Source of the DNA: GCA-2720975 sp964467985
GTDB taxonomy: Bacteria; Planctomycetota; UBA1135; GCA-002686595
Length of the DNA stretch: 64,000 nucleotides
NCBI GenBank assembly: GCA_964467985.1
Contig: CAYXTP010000003.1
Location: 248,001 to 312,000, forward strand
Reading direction: 5' to 3'
The notes beneath the pieces were generated by a model. That model was not told the origin of the DNA. It did not search any database and worked only from the letters and a program-made list of their open reading frames with translations. Both the position numbers and the translations under genes were made by a program. Shown here one piece after another: positions 16,182 to 25,469 of this stretch. Within the stretch, counting starts at the first letter, position 1. Each line of letters opens with the position of its first letter.

Positions 16182-18149
16182 ATGATTCGCCCGCTTCCCG
16201 TCTTGCTGCTTGTCGCCTTTGCCGTAGGAATCTACTTCCTGGCCTTCCCGTTTGGAGACGACACCGGCGGGGTCCCCCAAGTTCCAGTAGGCCCTGGCAC
16301 CGAAGGCCCAGCTCTCGCAGTCCAAGAGCACAAGCCCGAAGACCTGCAGCAGCCCAGCGACAACAGCGGGCTCGCAGAGGTTCCGACAGCGGCGGACACG
16401 CAGCGCGTGGAGTCTCCGCACGCGATCCTGGCCAACTCTGTCAGCGGACGCGTGGTTGCGAACGGCGAGGGTCTCGAAGGGGTTGAGGTCACGCTGACCA
16501 AGTTCGGGTACGAAGCGAGTTTATTCGGCCCTCCCTCCGGCGACCAGCGCCTCGGGGATCGCACCGAGATGACCCAAGCGGATGGATCATTCGTCTTTCG
16601 CAACGTTGAGACCTACACCGATTTGTCATTGATCGCCAAGCACCCCAAGTACGGTCGCAAGGAAGAGGGCAACATCCAAATATCTGAAGGTGAGGCGCGT
16701 GACAACCTGCTGATCACCCTGGGTGAGGGCGTGCGATTGCACGGCAGGGTTTCCGACAGCTCAAACAACCCGGTCGCCGGGGCAAAACTGCTACTGGGCA
16801 TGGCTAGCTTGGGAGCGATCGCGGACGACAACGGGCCCAACACGCTCTCGGCTGTGTCGTCGGCCGACGGCTCCTACGAGTTCCTCAGCGTAGACAGCGG
16901 CAACTACTCCATGACCGTCAAGGCGGATGGCTATGGGCGCATGACGATCCAACAAATGAACGTCACAGGCCAAGCCGGCGTCCTGCGGGATGTGACCTTG
17001 AGCGTGGCGTACATGATCGGCGGGACGGTCACTTCCCAAGATGGAGTCCCGTTGGTCGAAGCCACGGTCCAGGCCTTCAGCCATCCAAACTCCAGGGCCG
17101 AGACGACCCGCTCGTCGGTCGAAACCAATGATGCTGGTGAATTCCTGTTCGACGACATTGGTGCCGGCGCCTACACGCTGATGTTTTCCGCCAAGGGCTA
17201 CCAAACCGATCGAGAGCCGCGGATCGAAACGGGAGAGATGTCGTTGACCGTGGCCCTGACTCCCCTGCCCCTTGTTCGGGGCCGGGTCGTGGACAGCCTG
17301 GGGGAGCCTGTGAGGGACTTCACCGTTCTCCTGCGCAATCCGGTGCAAAACACCGATACAACGATGGCCATCCCCTCGACCACCCAGAAGGTGGTGGACT
17401 CGCTGGACGGGTCATTCGCCCTCTCCTGCCCGAAGCGCGGAGCATTCGTTGTGGAAGCTAGGGACGAGAACCACGCCCCGTCGTTCTCGGAGCCCTTTGA
17501 GATCGTCTACGGACAAGAGCTCAGCGGAATTGTCGTTCAACTGACACTTGGCGGGACTCTTCGGGGTCGCGTCGTGGACGCCCAGGGCAAGGGCGTTGCA
17601 GGTGCGCGAGTCAAAACACAGGACACGCAATACGCCGACGACGCTTTCTTCCGCAGTCTTGACGCCTTCCCCTCGGAAGCAACAGTGAAAGAAGTGCGCA
17701 CCAATGCCAGTGGAGACTTTGAGATTTCAGGGCTCTCCGCCGCTACGTACCAGGTCGACGTGCGTCACGCCCGCTACTCACAGACGATCAAGACCGGCAT
17801 TGTGGTCACCGGCGACAACATGTTGGAGCTGCCAGAAATCCAGTTGGCCGAAGGTGCAACGATTCAGGGCACCGTACACGGACCGAGCGGCAAGGGCCTA
17901 GCCGGCGCCGTGGTTCAATTGCAAATGGACGGAAGCTCGGGAGACGTCCGCTTCAATCTGTCGGTGAGTACGGATCCGCAAGGCAAGTACACCTTCCGAC
18001 ACGTTCCGGCAGGCTCCTACAACATCCACGCCAAGCGGCGCAACGACAGTAACCCCTTCCAGGGCAGCTTGGACCTGCAGAAGACGCGGGTGCGCATCTC
18101 GGTGAGCGAAGGTGAGTCGTACGTTCAAGAGTTCAACATCACGAACTGA
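16182..18149 (+). CDS. Exported protein with repeated carboxypeptidase-regulatory-like domains
   Basis: 655 residues starting with a membrane anchor or signal (PLPVLLLVAFAVGIYFLAFPFG). After an acidic linker come about six repeats of an 80-100-residue beta-sandwich with the recurring pattern GRV-x-GxPVxGAxV ... DGxFxFxxVxxGxYxLxxxAxGY. Examples are SGRVVANGEGLEGVEVTL, LHGRVSDSSNNPVAGAKLLL, IGGTVTSQDGVPLVEATV, LRGRVVDAQGKGVAGARV and IQGTVHGPSGKGLAGAVVQL. These are carboxypeptidase-D-regulatory/Cna-B-like folds used as structural or adhesive modules outside the cytoplasm. No enzymatic domain is present. A smaller relative of the same style is encoded at 26213-27571. Confidence 0.88.
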   Translation: MIRPLPVLLLVAFAVGIYFLAFPFGDDTGGVPQVPVGPGTEGPALAVQEHKPEDLQQPSDNSGLAEVPTAADTQRVESPHAILANSVSGRVVANGEGLEGVEVTLTKFGYEASLFGPPSGDQRLGDRTEMTQADGSFVFRNVETYTDLSLIAKHPKYGRKEEGNIQISEGEARDNLLITLGEGVRLHGRVSDSSNNPVAGAKLLLGMASLGAIADDNGPNTLSAVSSADGSYEFLSVDSGNYSMTVKADGYGRMTIQQMNVTGQAGVLRDVTLSVAYMIGGTVTSQDGVPLVEATVQAFSHPNSRAETTRSSVETNDAGEFLFDDIGAGAYTLMFSAKGYQTDREPRIETGEMSLTVALTPLPLVRGRVVDSLGEPVRDFTVLLRNPVQNTDTTMAIPSTTQKVVDSLDGSFALSCPKRGAFVVEARDENHAPSFSEPFEIVYGQELSGIVVQLTLGGTLRGRVVDAQGKGVAGARVKTQDTQYADDAFFRSLDAFPSEATVKEVRTNASGDFEISGLSAATYQVDVRHARYSQTIKTGIVVTGDNMLELPEIQLAEGATIQGTVHGPSGKGLAGAVVQLQMDGSSGDVRFNLSVSTDPQGKYTFRHVPAGSYNIHAKRRNDSNPFQGSLDLQKTRVRISVSEGESYVQEFNITN

Positions 18150-18201
18150 GCGCTCGTAGGGGGAACGCCACAGCGGCTTGCCTCGCGGGCCGCTCACCAG
18201 C

Positions 18202-19023
18202 ATGCTGTCCGCTATGGCAGCTCAGCGCCCAGAGAATTCGGCCGAAGCCGGGAAAGCCGTAGGCGCCTGTCCAACACCCCGGCATTGGGAGGACTTGCTG
18301 ATTGAAGTCCTGCATCGGCCGGTACACGTGAGCTTTGGGCGCTCCCACACGGTGCCCGTACGTGCCCAAGAGAAGGGCCGGCCGGTAGTACTGGAAGTCC
18401 GCCTGCACCGGGCCTTCGCGGATGCGCCCGAGGATGTCTGCGGCGCGCTCGCGCGCTGGCTCCTGGTGGGACGCCGGGCAAGACGCGCCTGCACGCTACT
18501 CGATGGTTGGATTGAGCAGCGCATGAGAGCCGAACCCAAGCACCCGCGGACCCCGGCAGCCCTGCTCCCCCAGGGCGAGACCTACGACCTGTCGCTGCTG
18601 GCCCGGGAGGTCCAACAGCAGTTCCTGGCCAACCACTTCAACCAGGATCGACCTGTGCCCGGATTGACTTGGGGACGGCGCGCACGCAGTCGCAGCCGGC
18701 ACTCCCTGCGCCTGGGAAGCTATGACCCTGCCACCCACGTGGTTCGTATCCACCCCGTGCTCGACCAACCGCAAGTCCCACGCTGGTTCGTGTGCTTCGT
18801 CCTATCCCATGAACTCTTGCATGCGCGCTGGCCCCCCAAGCGCGGTTCCGGCAAAAAGTGGATCCACCACGGCGCAGAATTCCGAGCCCATGAGGCCTCG
18901 CACCCTGACTATGAACGCGCCCTGGCTTGGGAGAAGTTGCAGCTCCCCGGGCTGATCCGCAGTGCGCGCAATGGGACACCCTTCAAAGCCAAGAAGGCGC
19001 GCCGCTTTGGGGGCCTGCTGTAG
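18202..19023 (+). CDS. SprT-like zinc metallopeptidase-fold protein
   Basis: 273 residues from the ATG at 18202; an ATG 4 codons later is equally possible. The C-terminal half has the SprT/WLM-like zinc motif: FVLSHELLHARW (HExxH-type HELLH), then a downstream His-rich stretch KWIHHGAEFRAHEASHPDY that could supply the third ligand. The N-terminal half is Arg-rich, with LHRPVHVSFGRSHTVPVR, the usual start of SprT-like domains. The related eukaryotic Spartan protease cleaves DNA-protein crosslinks; bacterial members are mostly uncharacterised. It has no signal peptide. Confidence 0.75.
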   Translation: MLSAMAAQRPENSAEAGKAVGACPTPRHWEDLLIEVLHRPVHVSFGRSHTVPVRAQEKGRPVVLEVRLHRAFADAPEDVCGALARWLLVGRRARRACTLLDGWIEQRMRAEPKHPRTPAALLPQGETYDLSLLAREVQQQFLANHFNQDRPVPGLTWGRRARSRSRHSLRLGSYDPATHVVRIHPVLDQPQVPRWFVCFVLSHELLHARWPPKRGSGKKWIHHGAEFRAHEASHPDYERALAWEKLQLPGLIRSARNGTPFKAKKARRFGGLL

Positions 19024-19055
19024 CCCCCCGCGCCGCGGAGCGACGGCGTAGGAGC

Positions 19056-19784
19056 CTAGCCCTGTTCCTTGGCGGTGTCTGCCTGATCCGCGCCGGTGAG
19101 ACACATCCCGAGCACATTGCCGCCTAGAGACTCCAAGCCGTTGTGCGTCTCCTCCACGTAATGTCGCGGTGTCTGCCCGAGGCGCACGACCAACAGGATC
19201 CCGTCCGCGATGGCGCCCAAGAGGCTCGCGTCGGAGTAGGTCATGGAAGCAGGCGTGTCGATCAGGACGTAGGAGTAGCGCTGACGCACCTGGTTGAGCA
19301 TGGAGCGCATGCGATCCGACCCCAGCAGCTCGGATGAGTTGGACGGCAGGCGCCCGGCACCCATCACGGATACCCCACTCATGGACGTTTGACGGATAGC
19401 CTGGTCAAGAGGCAGGAGGCCGGACAGGACTTCGGTCAGTCCTTGGCGGCGTGGGAGTCCCAGCAGAGACTCAAGGCCCGGGTTGTGCAGGTCAGCGTCG
19501 ATGATCAAAACTTCCGTGCCCGGCAGTTCCGCCATGGCCGCGGACAGGTTGACCGTGGAGACAGTCTTGCCCTCGCCCCGCAATGCGCTCGCCATCACCA
19601 ATGTGTGGGACGCACCGTCAGTGTTCAGAGCGTGGATCGAGTTGCGCAGTGATCGGAATTGCTCCGCGACCTGCTCTCGGGGCTTGGAAGCGAGCACGAC
19701 CTCGGGGCGTTTGATCGCGCGATCGGCTGCCTCGCCGGGCTGGGCGGCCTTGAGGGCGTCGGTCTTCGAGAAGGGGTGAGCCAT
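19056..19784 (-). CDS. CpsD/CapB-like P-loop tyrosine kinase-family ATPase
   Basis: 242 residues. The bacterial tyrosine kinase/MinD-like fold is clear: EQFRSLRNSIHALN helix, Walker A ASALRGEGKTVSTVNLSAAMAE, Walker A' LIIDADLHNPGLESLLGLP, LTEVLSGLLPLDQAI, and Walker B YVLIDTPASMTYSDA. The C-terminal tyrosine cluster that is autophosphorylated in Wzc/CpsD is absent (tail GMCLTGADQADTAKEQG). No Wzz-type membrane partner or polysaccharide genes flank it. It may act with a chain-length regulator encoded elsewhere, or as a non-phosphorylating regulatory ATPase. Confidence 0.82.
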   Translation of the reverse strand: MAHPFSKTDALKAAQPGEAADRAIKRPEVVLASKPREQVAEQFRSLRNSIHALNTDGASHTLVMASALRGEGKTVSTVNLSAAMAELPGTEVLIIDADLHNPGLESLLGLPRRQGLTEVLSGLLPLDQAIRQTSMSGVSVMGAGRLPSNSSELLGSDRMRSMLNQVRQRYSYVLIDTPASMTYSDASLLGAIADGILLVVRLGQTPRHYVEETHNGLESLGGNVLGMCLTGADQADTAKEQG

Positions 19785-20139
19785 GATTTGTGCGGTGCTA
19801 CAGAGTGGCGCGGTCGAACGCGCTGTCCTTCATCATCGGCCCATGGCGCGGGAGACCCCAGACCAATTGGTTCAAATCAGAACTGACTGGGTTCCCTGGG
19901 CCTAGCCACAAACAGCATTCCTTCCTTTGGCCTCATCTGTGGGCGTTGAAGACCACCATTCGGGACCCGCTACGTGAGGAGGGGGGCCTGCTGGCCGACA
20001 GCCCCCTTTTCATTGAAGCTGGGGGCAATTCCCGGAGTGGATGCACACTAAACCCAGTCAGTTCAGTTCGAATGCGCCTCGGCAGATGTGAATCGACCCT
20101 CAGAGTGGCTGATCCGGTCCAACACCGAAACCAGACAGC
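19785..20139. other. 355-base intergenic region with one GC hairpin
   Basis: No coding frame with credible composition was found on either strand. The region separates two leftward genes and should hold the promoter of the CpsD-like gene at its left end. A hairpin-capable stretch near 19982-20010 (gggggc ... gccccc followed by tttt) has the shape of an intrinsic terminator for rightward transcription, although no rightward gene precedes it. It may mark an unannotated short transcript or be fortuitous. Confidence 0.4.
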
Positions 20140-22230
20140 TCACTCGAAGTGCCGGTCCCGCAGCCACAGTCTCTGCAAGGGCGGCGCGGATCCGGTGGGC
20201 CAGTCGCGCGAGAAGAGGATCCCGGACAAGTCTGCTCCTGACCTCGTGACGAACCTGTGGACTTCATCGCGCAGGATGTCTGCCTCCGGTCCCAGCCCGG
20301 CCCACACGAGGATACGCCCGGCCACGAGGGTGGCCGCCCCCAAGTCCTCGACCTTCGCCGACCCTTCGCGAGCCGCGTCGAGCAAGGCCTGGCGCGCCCG
20401 ACCCCCTACGGGCGGAGCGTCAGCCACCAGGCACGCCAGGTCCTGGAGTTGCTCCCGCGAGGCTTCGGGCCCTCGGGCTTCCCAGCGGGCCCACGCGGCC
20501 CCCCGTTCGGTGGCCCCGGCTAGGCCCGTCAGGAGGAGAAACTGACGACGGGCGGGGCCAAGGTCAGGGCCTTGGCCAGGCTCCAGAGTGAGCGCCAGAG
20601 CGCGGACAAGCGCCTCCAATTCCACAAACAACCCGCTACCCTGCCAACGCCTGCACGCGAGGGCCAACTCGATCGGGTCCTCTTCTTCAAGCAGTCGGGC
20701 AAGAACACCCTCTGCTCGCTGGCCATTCGACGTGCCGACGCACCACTGCAAGTAGGCCAGGCGCCGCGCAAGCGTGCCCTGGAACTCGGCGTGTTGCTCG
20801 GGGGGTTGCGCGTTCACCGCGATCAGGTCCCGAATCCATAAATCCAGGCCGCCTTGTGCCTCGGCCCACTGCATGCTTCCGAGAAGAGAATGAGAGCGGG
20901 GAGGTCCTGCAAGCGTACCCCCCAGGGCGCCTAGGGTCCGTAGGGCCTGCCACCGCAATGCTGGCCTTGTCTCAGACTCAAACCAGTGGGAGCAGAGGTC
21001 GCGAACAGCCTCGCCTGTCGGCCGCTGCCCTTCCCATACCACCAGACGTGCCCAACGCGCGGCAGAGTCCAATGCGGTCGGATCCTCGAGCAGCGCCTCG
21101 GTGAGGCGAGCCTTGTGGTCTGCAGGCAGCGGCAGACCGGCGACGCCGCAGGCGAGATCTTCGAGCAGGCGCAGATCCTCGAGCTCGTTGACCTGCAAGC
21201 CGTGGATCTTCGGAAACAACTTACTCAGGCGATCCGGGTCGAGCAGGCTGGGCGCAACACGCCCCCGCCGGGCGGCCAGCAACAGGCCCTCCAGGGCGGC
21301 GTCGTCCCCAGCCAGCCAGCGCTCTTCCAGCCACATCATTGCTGCGGGCCAACCCACTGCCGCAAGTGCGCGCGCCGAGGCCACGTTCCAAGCCCGGTCA
21401 TGGGGCTTGAGAACTCCTCGGCACCAACCCAAGACGTGATCACTCGCGGCAATGGGCGTGCGCCGTCGCTTGTGGATGAGCGCGAACGGGTGGGTGCCTT
21501 GGGTGCTGGACTCGCCCGTTCCGCGCCAACCCACGACGCTAGCGGCCACCCCATAGTGATTCAGAATTCCTGTCAGTCCCTGGTTCCAGGATCCGTGGAT
21601 TGGACTCTGCGACGCGCCGGTGGATCCCGCACGCGGAGCTTGGAGTTTCAAGTCGCGGGCCACGCCTGGATCCAAGCTGGGATCGAGGACCAAGGGCATG
21701 GGGCCCTGACCCCAGCGGTCCACTCGAGCCAGAGCCGAGTCCAGGCCGCCACGATCAGGATCCAAGAGGTAGGCCCGCAAGCCCAGGTCCAACGCGGCAG
21801 GCCATCGCCCCTCGCTTGCGGAAGTCTCCAAGGCGGATGCACTCCAACCCAGTAAGAGTTCCTCCAAGGCGTGCTGGCCGAGCAGGGCGATTTCCTTTCG
21901 CGCATCGGTCAGGAGCAGGACGTTCATGCCCATGTGCCGGGGGTCGCTGGAGAGGGCGCGAACCAGCCGACCCTGGACCTCACGACCGCCAGCCAATGCG
22001 GTTTCCGCCAAGACGGGCAGGTGTTCGGGGGTCAGATGAGCGGCCAGCCATCGCTCGGCACCCCAGCGTTCCGCGGCTCGTTCAGCGGAGAGACTGGCCA
22101 GCATCCGCTCGATGTCGTCGGGTGGGTTGGTCGACAGCTGCGGGACTTGGAGTTCAGCCCCTACTAGACCGGTCAGGATCAGCGAGGCCAAGAGCGGCCG
22201 GAGCAGGATCTGGGTAGGGGGCGTGGCCAC
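20140..22230 (-). CDS. Large exported helical protein, function unknown
   Basis: 696 residues with an N-terminal signal peptide (LLRPLLASLILTGLVGAELQVP). The rest is Leu/Ala/Arg-rich and helical, with irregular helix pairs such as ERWGAERWLAAHLTPEHLPVLAETALAGGREVQGRLVRALSS and PALRWQALRTLGALGGTLA. This recalls HEAT-like alpha-solenoids seen in many large planctomycete exported proteins. No catalytic motif was found. The central segment GSWNQGLTGILNHYGVAASVVGWRG has a different character and might be a separate small domain. I do not recognise the family. Confidence 0.7.
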   Translation of the reverse strand: MATPPTQILLRPLLASLILTGLVGAELQVPQLSTNPPDDIERMLASLSAERAAERWGAERWLAAHLTPEHLPVLAETALAGGREVQGRLVRALSSDPRHMGMNVLLLTDARKEIALLGQHALEELLLGWSASALETSASEGRWPAALDLGLRAYLLDPDRGGLDSALARVDRWGQGPMPLVLDPSLDPGVARDLKLQAPRAGSTGASQSPIHGSWNQGLTGILNHYGVAASVVGWRGTGESSTQGTHPFALIHKRRRTPIAASDHVLGWCRGVLKPHDRAWNVASARALAAVGWPAAMMWLEERWLAGDDAALEGLLLAARRGRVAPSLLDPDRLSKLFPKIHGLQVNELEDLRLLEDLACGVAGLPLPADHKARLTEALLEDPTALDSAARWARLVVWEGQRPTGEAVRDLCSHWFESETRPALRWQALRTLGALGGTLAGPPRSHSLLGSMQWAEAQGGLDLWIRDLIAVNAQPPEQHAEFQGTLARRLAYLQWCVGTSNGQRAEGVLARLLEEEDPIELALACRRWQGSGLFVELEALVRALALTLEPGQGPDLGPARRQFLLLTGLAGATERGAAWARWEARGPEASREQLQDLACLVADAPPVGGRARQALLDAAREGSAKVEDLGAATLVAGRILVWAGLGPEADILRDEVHRFVTRSGADLSGILFSRDWPTGSAPPLQRLWLRDRHFE

Positions 22231-22350
22231 AGTTCCAGTCTACGCTTCCATCGGGATCATCCCCTAGGTCCCGCTGCCAGCGGCATGATCTGTCGTCGCG
22301 AAGCACCGCACGCCGAGAAACACCACCGCCTAGAGGGTAGGCTGTGGGCC

Positions 22351-23736
22351 ATGTTCCGCCGCCTGCTCGTCGCCAATCGAGGAGAAGTCGCCGTCCGCAT
22401 CGCGCGGGCCGCGCGCGCGCTGGGTGTGTCCCCCATCGGAGTCTATTCGGACGCGGATGCCGAAGCCTCCTGGCTGAGAGTCTTTGACGCTTCGGTCTGC
22501 ATTGGAATGGGCCCGCCCGAGCAGAGTTATTTGCGCGCGGGGACAGTAGTTCAGGCGGCCTTGCAAACAGGCTGCAGTGCGATTCATCCCGGTTGGGGTT
22601 TTCTCGCCGAGAACGCACGCTTTGCCGCACTGTGCGAGCAACACGGCCTATGCTTTGTGGGCCCGCGACCTTCGGTCATGGACCGCATGGGCCTCAAGTG
22701 GCCAGCAAAACGGGCGATGCGCGAGGCTGGGCTTGCGGGCATTCCCGGGTCTCAGGGGCTGCTGCCCGACGTTCAGGCCGCCGTCGAGGTGGCGCGCGAA
22801 ATCGGCTACCCCGTGCTACTGAAGGCCGACGCAGGTGGCGGAGGTCGCGGCATGCGCCTGTGCCAGGACGAAGCGACTCTGCGCACCGCATTTGTCGAGG
22901 CTCAGACTGAGGCGCGCACGGCCTTCGGCAATGACGCCTTGTACCTGGAGGCCTACGTGTCCGGGGGTAGGCACGTGGAAGTTCAGGTGCTCGCGGACGC
23001 GTTCGGTGCCGCTATCCATCTGGGTGAACGCGAGTGCTCGATCCAACGCAACCACCAGAAACTGATCGAGGAGAGCCCGAGCCCCGCGCTCTCACCCTCC
23101 CAACGCCAGGACATTGGTCGAGCCGCCGCAGCCGCCGCAGCAAGCGTGGGCTACGCAGGTGCTGGCACGATTGAGTTCTTGCGCCGGCCGGACACCGGCC
23201 AGCTCTGCTTCATGGAAATGAACACTCGCTTGCAAGTGGAGCATCCGGTATCCGAGTGCGTCTCGGGGGTCGACATCGTGCAGGCCCAGCTGCGGCTCGC
23301 GGCCAACCAGCACTTGGACATGTCCCAGGACGAAGTTCAATTGCGAGGCCACTCCATTGAGTGCCGCATCAATGCCGAGGATGTGCGTCACAACTTCAGG
23401 CCCACGCCCGGAACGGTCCGGGTTTTCGACCTGCCCACTTCGCCTGGCCCCGGAATGGTGCGGGTGGACACGCACTTGAGCGCGGGGGACCGAGTTCCAC
23501 CCCAGTACGATTCACTCCTGGCCAAGGTGATCGTGCACGCGGATACGCGCCAGCTAGCCATCGAAACCATGCTGCGCGCGCTCCGAAGCGCACGCGTCGA
23601 GGGAGTTGAGACCACGATTCCCTTGCACATCGCTGTCCTTTCTAGTCCAGAGTTCACCCGTGGCGAGTACGACACCGGGTCCCTGCCATTTGACCCTGCC
23701 GACCTGGATGCCCTGACCTCAGCCGGCACCGACTGA
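22351..23736 (+). CDS. Biotin carboxylase subunit of an acyl-CoA carboxylase
   Basis: 461 residues from the ATG at 22351. It carboxylates biotin on the carrier protein using ATP and bicarbonate. Family marks are FRRLLVANRGEVAVRIARAAR, AIHPGWGFLAENA, FVGPRP, the ATP-grasp Gly-rich loop KADAGGGGRGMRL, the acidic GERECSIQRNHQKLIEESP, FMEMNTRLQVEHPVSE, and the C-terminal IECRINAEDVRHNFRPTPG. Its length equals stand-alone AccC, with no fused biotinyl domain. The carboxyltransferase gene begins 5 bases after its stop and the carrier gene overlaps that, giving a complete three-subunit operon. Confidence 0.95.
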   Translation: MFRRLLVANRGEVAVRIARAARALGVSPIGVYSDADAEASWLRVFDASVCIGMGPPEQSYLRAGTVVQAALQTGCSAIHPGWGFLAENARFAALCEQHGLCFVGPRPSVMDRMGLKWPAKRAMREAGLAGIPGSQGLLPDVQAAVEVAREIGYPVLLKADAGGGGRGMRLCQDEATLRTAFVEAQTEARTAFGNDALYLEAYVSGGRHVEVQVLADAFGAAIHLGERECSIQRNHQKLIEESPSPALSPSQRQDIGRAAAAAAASVGYAGAGTIEFLRRPDTGQLCFMEMNTRLQVEHPVSECVSGVDIVQAQLRLAANQHLDMSQDEVQLRGHSIECRINAEDVRHNFRPTPGTVRVFDLPTSPGPGMVRVDTHLSAGDRVPPQYDSLLAKVIVHADTRQLAIETMLRALRSARVEGVETTIPLHIAVLSSPEFTRGEYDTGSLPFDPADLDALTSAGTD

Positions 23737-23741
23737 CCCCT

Positions 23742-25469
23742 ATGGCTCACGTCCCTCTACAAGAAATCGGAAGCGCGCGTGACAAGGCGCTTGATGCCCG
23801 GGCCTTCGAGGCGAACGCAGCGGACCTGCAAGGGCGCGAGCAAACACTGACTGAGAAACGCGCCAAGGTAGCCGAGGGCTGGGGTTCCAAGTACCGCGAG
23901 CGGGTGCACGCCAAGAACAAACTCACAGCGCGCGAGAGGATCGAACTCCTGCGTGATCCCGGAAGCCGACTGTTCGAAGTGGGCACCTTCGTCAATCACG
24001 AGCGAGCGTTCGGCAAGCTGCATGCGCCGGGTGCGGGAGTCGTCACGGTGTTCTGCGAAGTCCATGGCCGCTGGACCATGGTGATCGCCAATGACAACAC
24101 GGTGGCCTCGGGGTCATGGTGGCCCTTGACGTCTGAGAAGATCCAACGCGGTCAGGAGATGGCCAGGCGTCTGAGCCTGCCGGTCGTCTATCTCGTGGAT
24201 TGTTCGGGTCTGTTCCTGCCTGAACAATCGCGGTCCTTTCCGGGCCGCACGGGTGCTGGTCACATCTTCATGAAGAACTCGGAGTTGGCGGCACAAGGGG
24301 TGCCCCAAATCGCCGGGGTCTTTGGAGATTGCATCGCCGGGGGCGGCTACATGCCCATCATTTCCGACCGGGTGTACATGACCGAGCAAGCCTACATGGT
24401 GATCGCCGGCGCGGCCCTGATCAAAGGGGCCAAGAGCCAGCACCTCTCCAGCCTGGACATCGGCGGTCCCGAAGTGCACGTCCATCAATCGGGATGCGCA
24501 GATGTGCGCGTGCCCAATGACGAAACGGCAATCGACTCAATCCGTGACGAACTAGCCTCCCTACCGAGCAGCGCCGCCCGCTTCTATGGCTACGGCGCCG
24601 AGGCCGCCGACCCGCACTTTCCCGCTAGTGAGTTGACCGGCCTGTTCCCCAGCGACCACCGCATGACCTACGACGCCACAGAGGTGTTGGCGCGACTGGT
24701 CGACCGCAGCTTGTTCTGGGAAATTCTGCCCCACAAGGGGCGAGAGTTGATCGTGGGTGTGGGCCGCGTGCGAGGTCTGTACATGGGCTTCGCGATCAAC
24801 CGCCAAGGGCTGATCGACGACCCCGAGCACCACGGCGCCAAGAAGCCGGGAGGAATCCTGTACAAACAGGGTATCGCCAAGCTCTCCGCGTTCAGTCGCG
24901 CCTGCAACGACGATGGCATCCCCTTGGTGTGGCTGCAGGACGTGTCAGGCTTCGACATTGGCGTGGAGGCAGAGCGTCTCGGCCTGTTGGGTTATGGCTC
25001 CAGCCTGATCTACACCAATAGCACCAATCGAACGCCCATGTTCACCGTGCTGCTGCGCAAGGCCTCAGGCGCTGGCTACTACGCCATGGCCGGGCTGCCT
25101 TATGAGCCCGTTGTGCAGGTCTCCACTCCCATCACTCGCCAGTCCGTGATGGAAGGTCGCACCCTGGCCATCGCCGCTTTCAACACAAAGCTCGACGACG
25201 AGTTCGAAATCGCCGTGGAGGATCCCGAGGAGCGCGCGCAGATCGAAGAGGGAATGCGCGCAACAGAGCAGCGCATCGAGGGGGACATGGATCCATTCAA
25301 GTCGGCTGCACAAATGGACACAGACGAAATTGTCGGTGTCAGCGAATTGCGCCAGTGGGTTGAGCTCTTTGCCGAGACAAGCTACTCAGCCTGTGGCGTG
25401 CGCCGCACAAAGAACCCCCGTATCTGGTCGTTGCACGACTTGGCTGCGCTGACTGAGGTCCGCTCGTGA
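23742..25469 (+). CDS. Carboxyltransferase subunit of a propionyl/acyl-CoA-type carboxylase
   Basis: 575 residues with both crotonase-like halves in one chain, as in PccB/MccB rather than the split AccA/AccD. The N-terminal half contains KNKLTARERIELLRDPGSRLFE, GVVTVFCEVHGRWTMVIANDNTVASG and QIAGVFGDCIAGGGYMPII. The C-terminal half contains GFAINRQGLIDDPEHHGAKKPGG and PLVWLQDVSGFDIGVEAE, then FTVLLRKASGAGYYAM. It transfers carboxyl from biotin to an acyl-CoA. The exact substrate (propionyl-, methylcrotonyl-, glutaconyl-CoA or other) cannot be read from the sequence. It shares a GTGA overlap with the carrier gene. Confidence 0.92.
   Translation: MAHVPLQEIGSARDKALDARAFEANAADLQGREQTLTEKRAKVAEGWGSKYRERVHAKNKLTARERIELLRDPGSRLFEVGTFVNHERAFGKLHAPGAGVVTVFCEVHGRWTMVIANDNTVASGSWWPLTSEKIQRGQEMARRLSLPVVYLVDCSGLFLPEQSRSFPGRTGAGHIFMKNSELAAQGVPQIAGVFGDCIAGGGYMPIISDRVYMTEQAYMVIAGAALIKGAKSQHLSSLDIGGPEVHVHQSGCADVRVPNDETAIDSIRDELASLPSSAARFYGYGAEAADPHFPASELTGLFPSDHRMTYDATEVLARLVDRSLFWEILPHKGRELIVGVGRVRGLYMGFAINRQGLIDDPEHHGAKKPGGILYKQGIAKLSAFSRACNDDGIPLVWLQDVSGFDIGVEAERLGLLGYGSSLIYTNSTNRTPMFTVLLRKASGAGYYAMAGLPYEPVVQVSTPITRQSVMEGRTLAIAAFNTKLDDEFEIAVEDPEERAQIEEGMRATEQRIEGDMDPFKSAAQMDTDEIVGVSELRQWVELFAETSYSACGVRRTKNPRIWSLHDLAALTEVRS

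Noticed and set aside
19868..19885. ggttcaaatc, resembling a tRNA T-loop
   Set aside because: The flanking bases do not form the T-stem, and no acceptor or anticodon arm can be built around it.
20986..21855. 289-codon rightward ORF opposite the large exported protein
   Set aside because: Composition is that of a complementary-frame shadow (Arg/Pro/Gln-rich, no signal or motif), and the opposite frame has a signal peptide.
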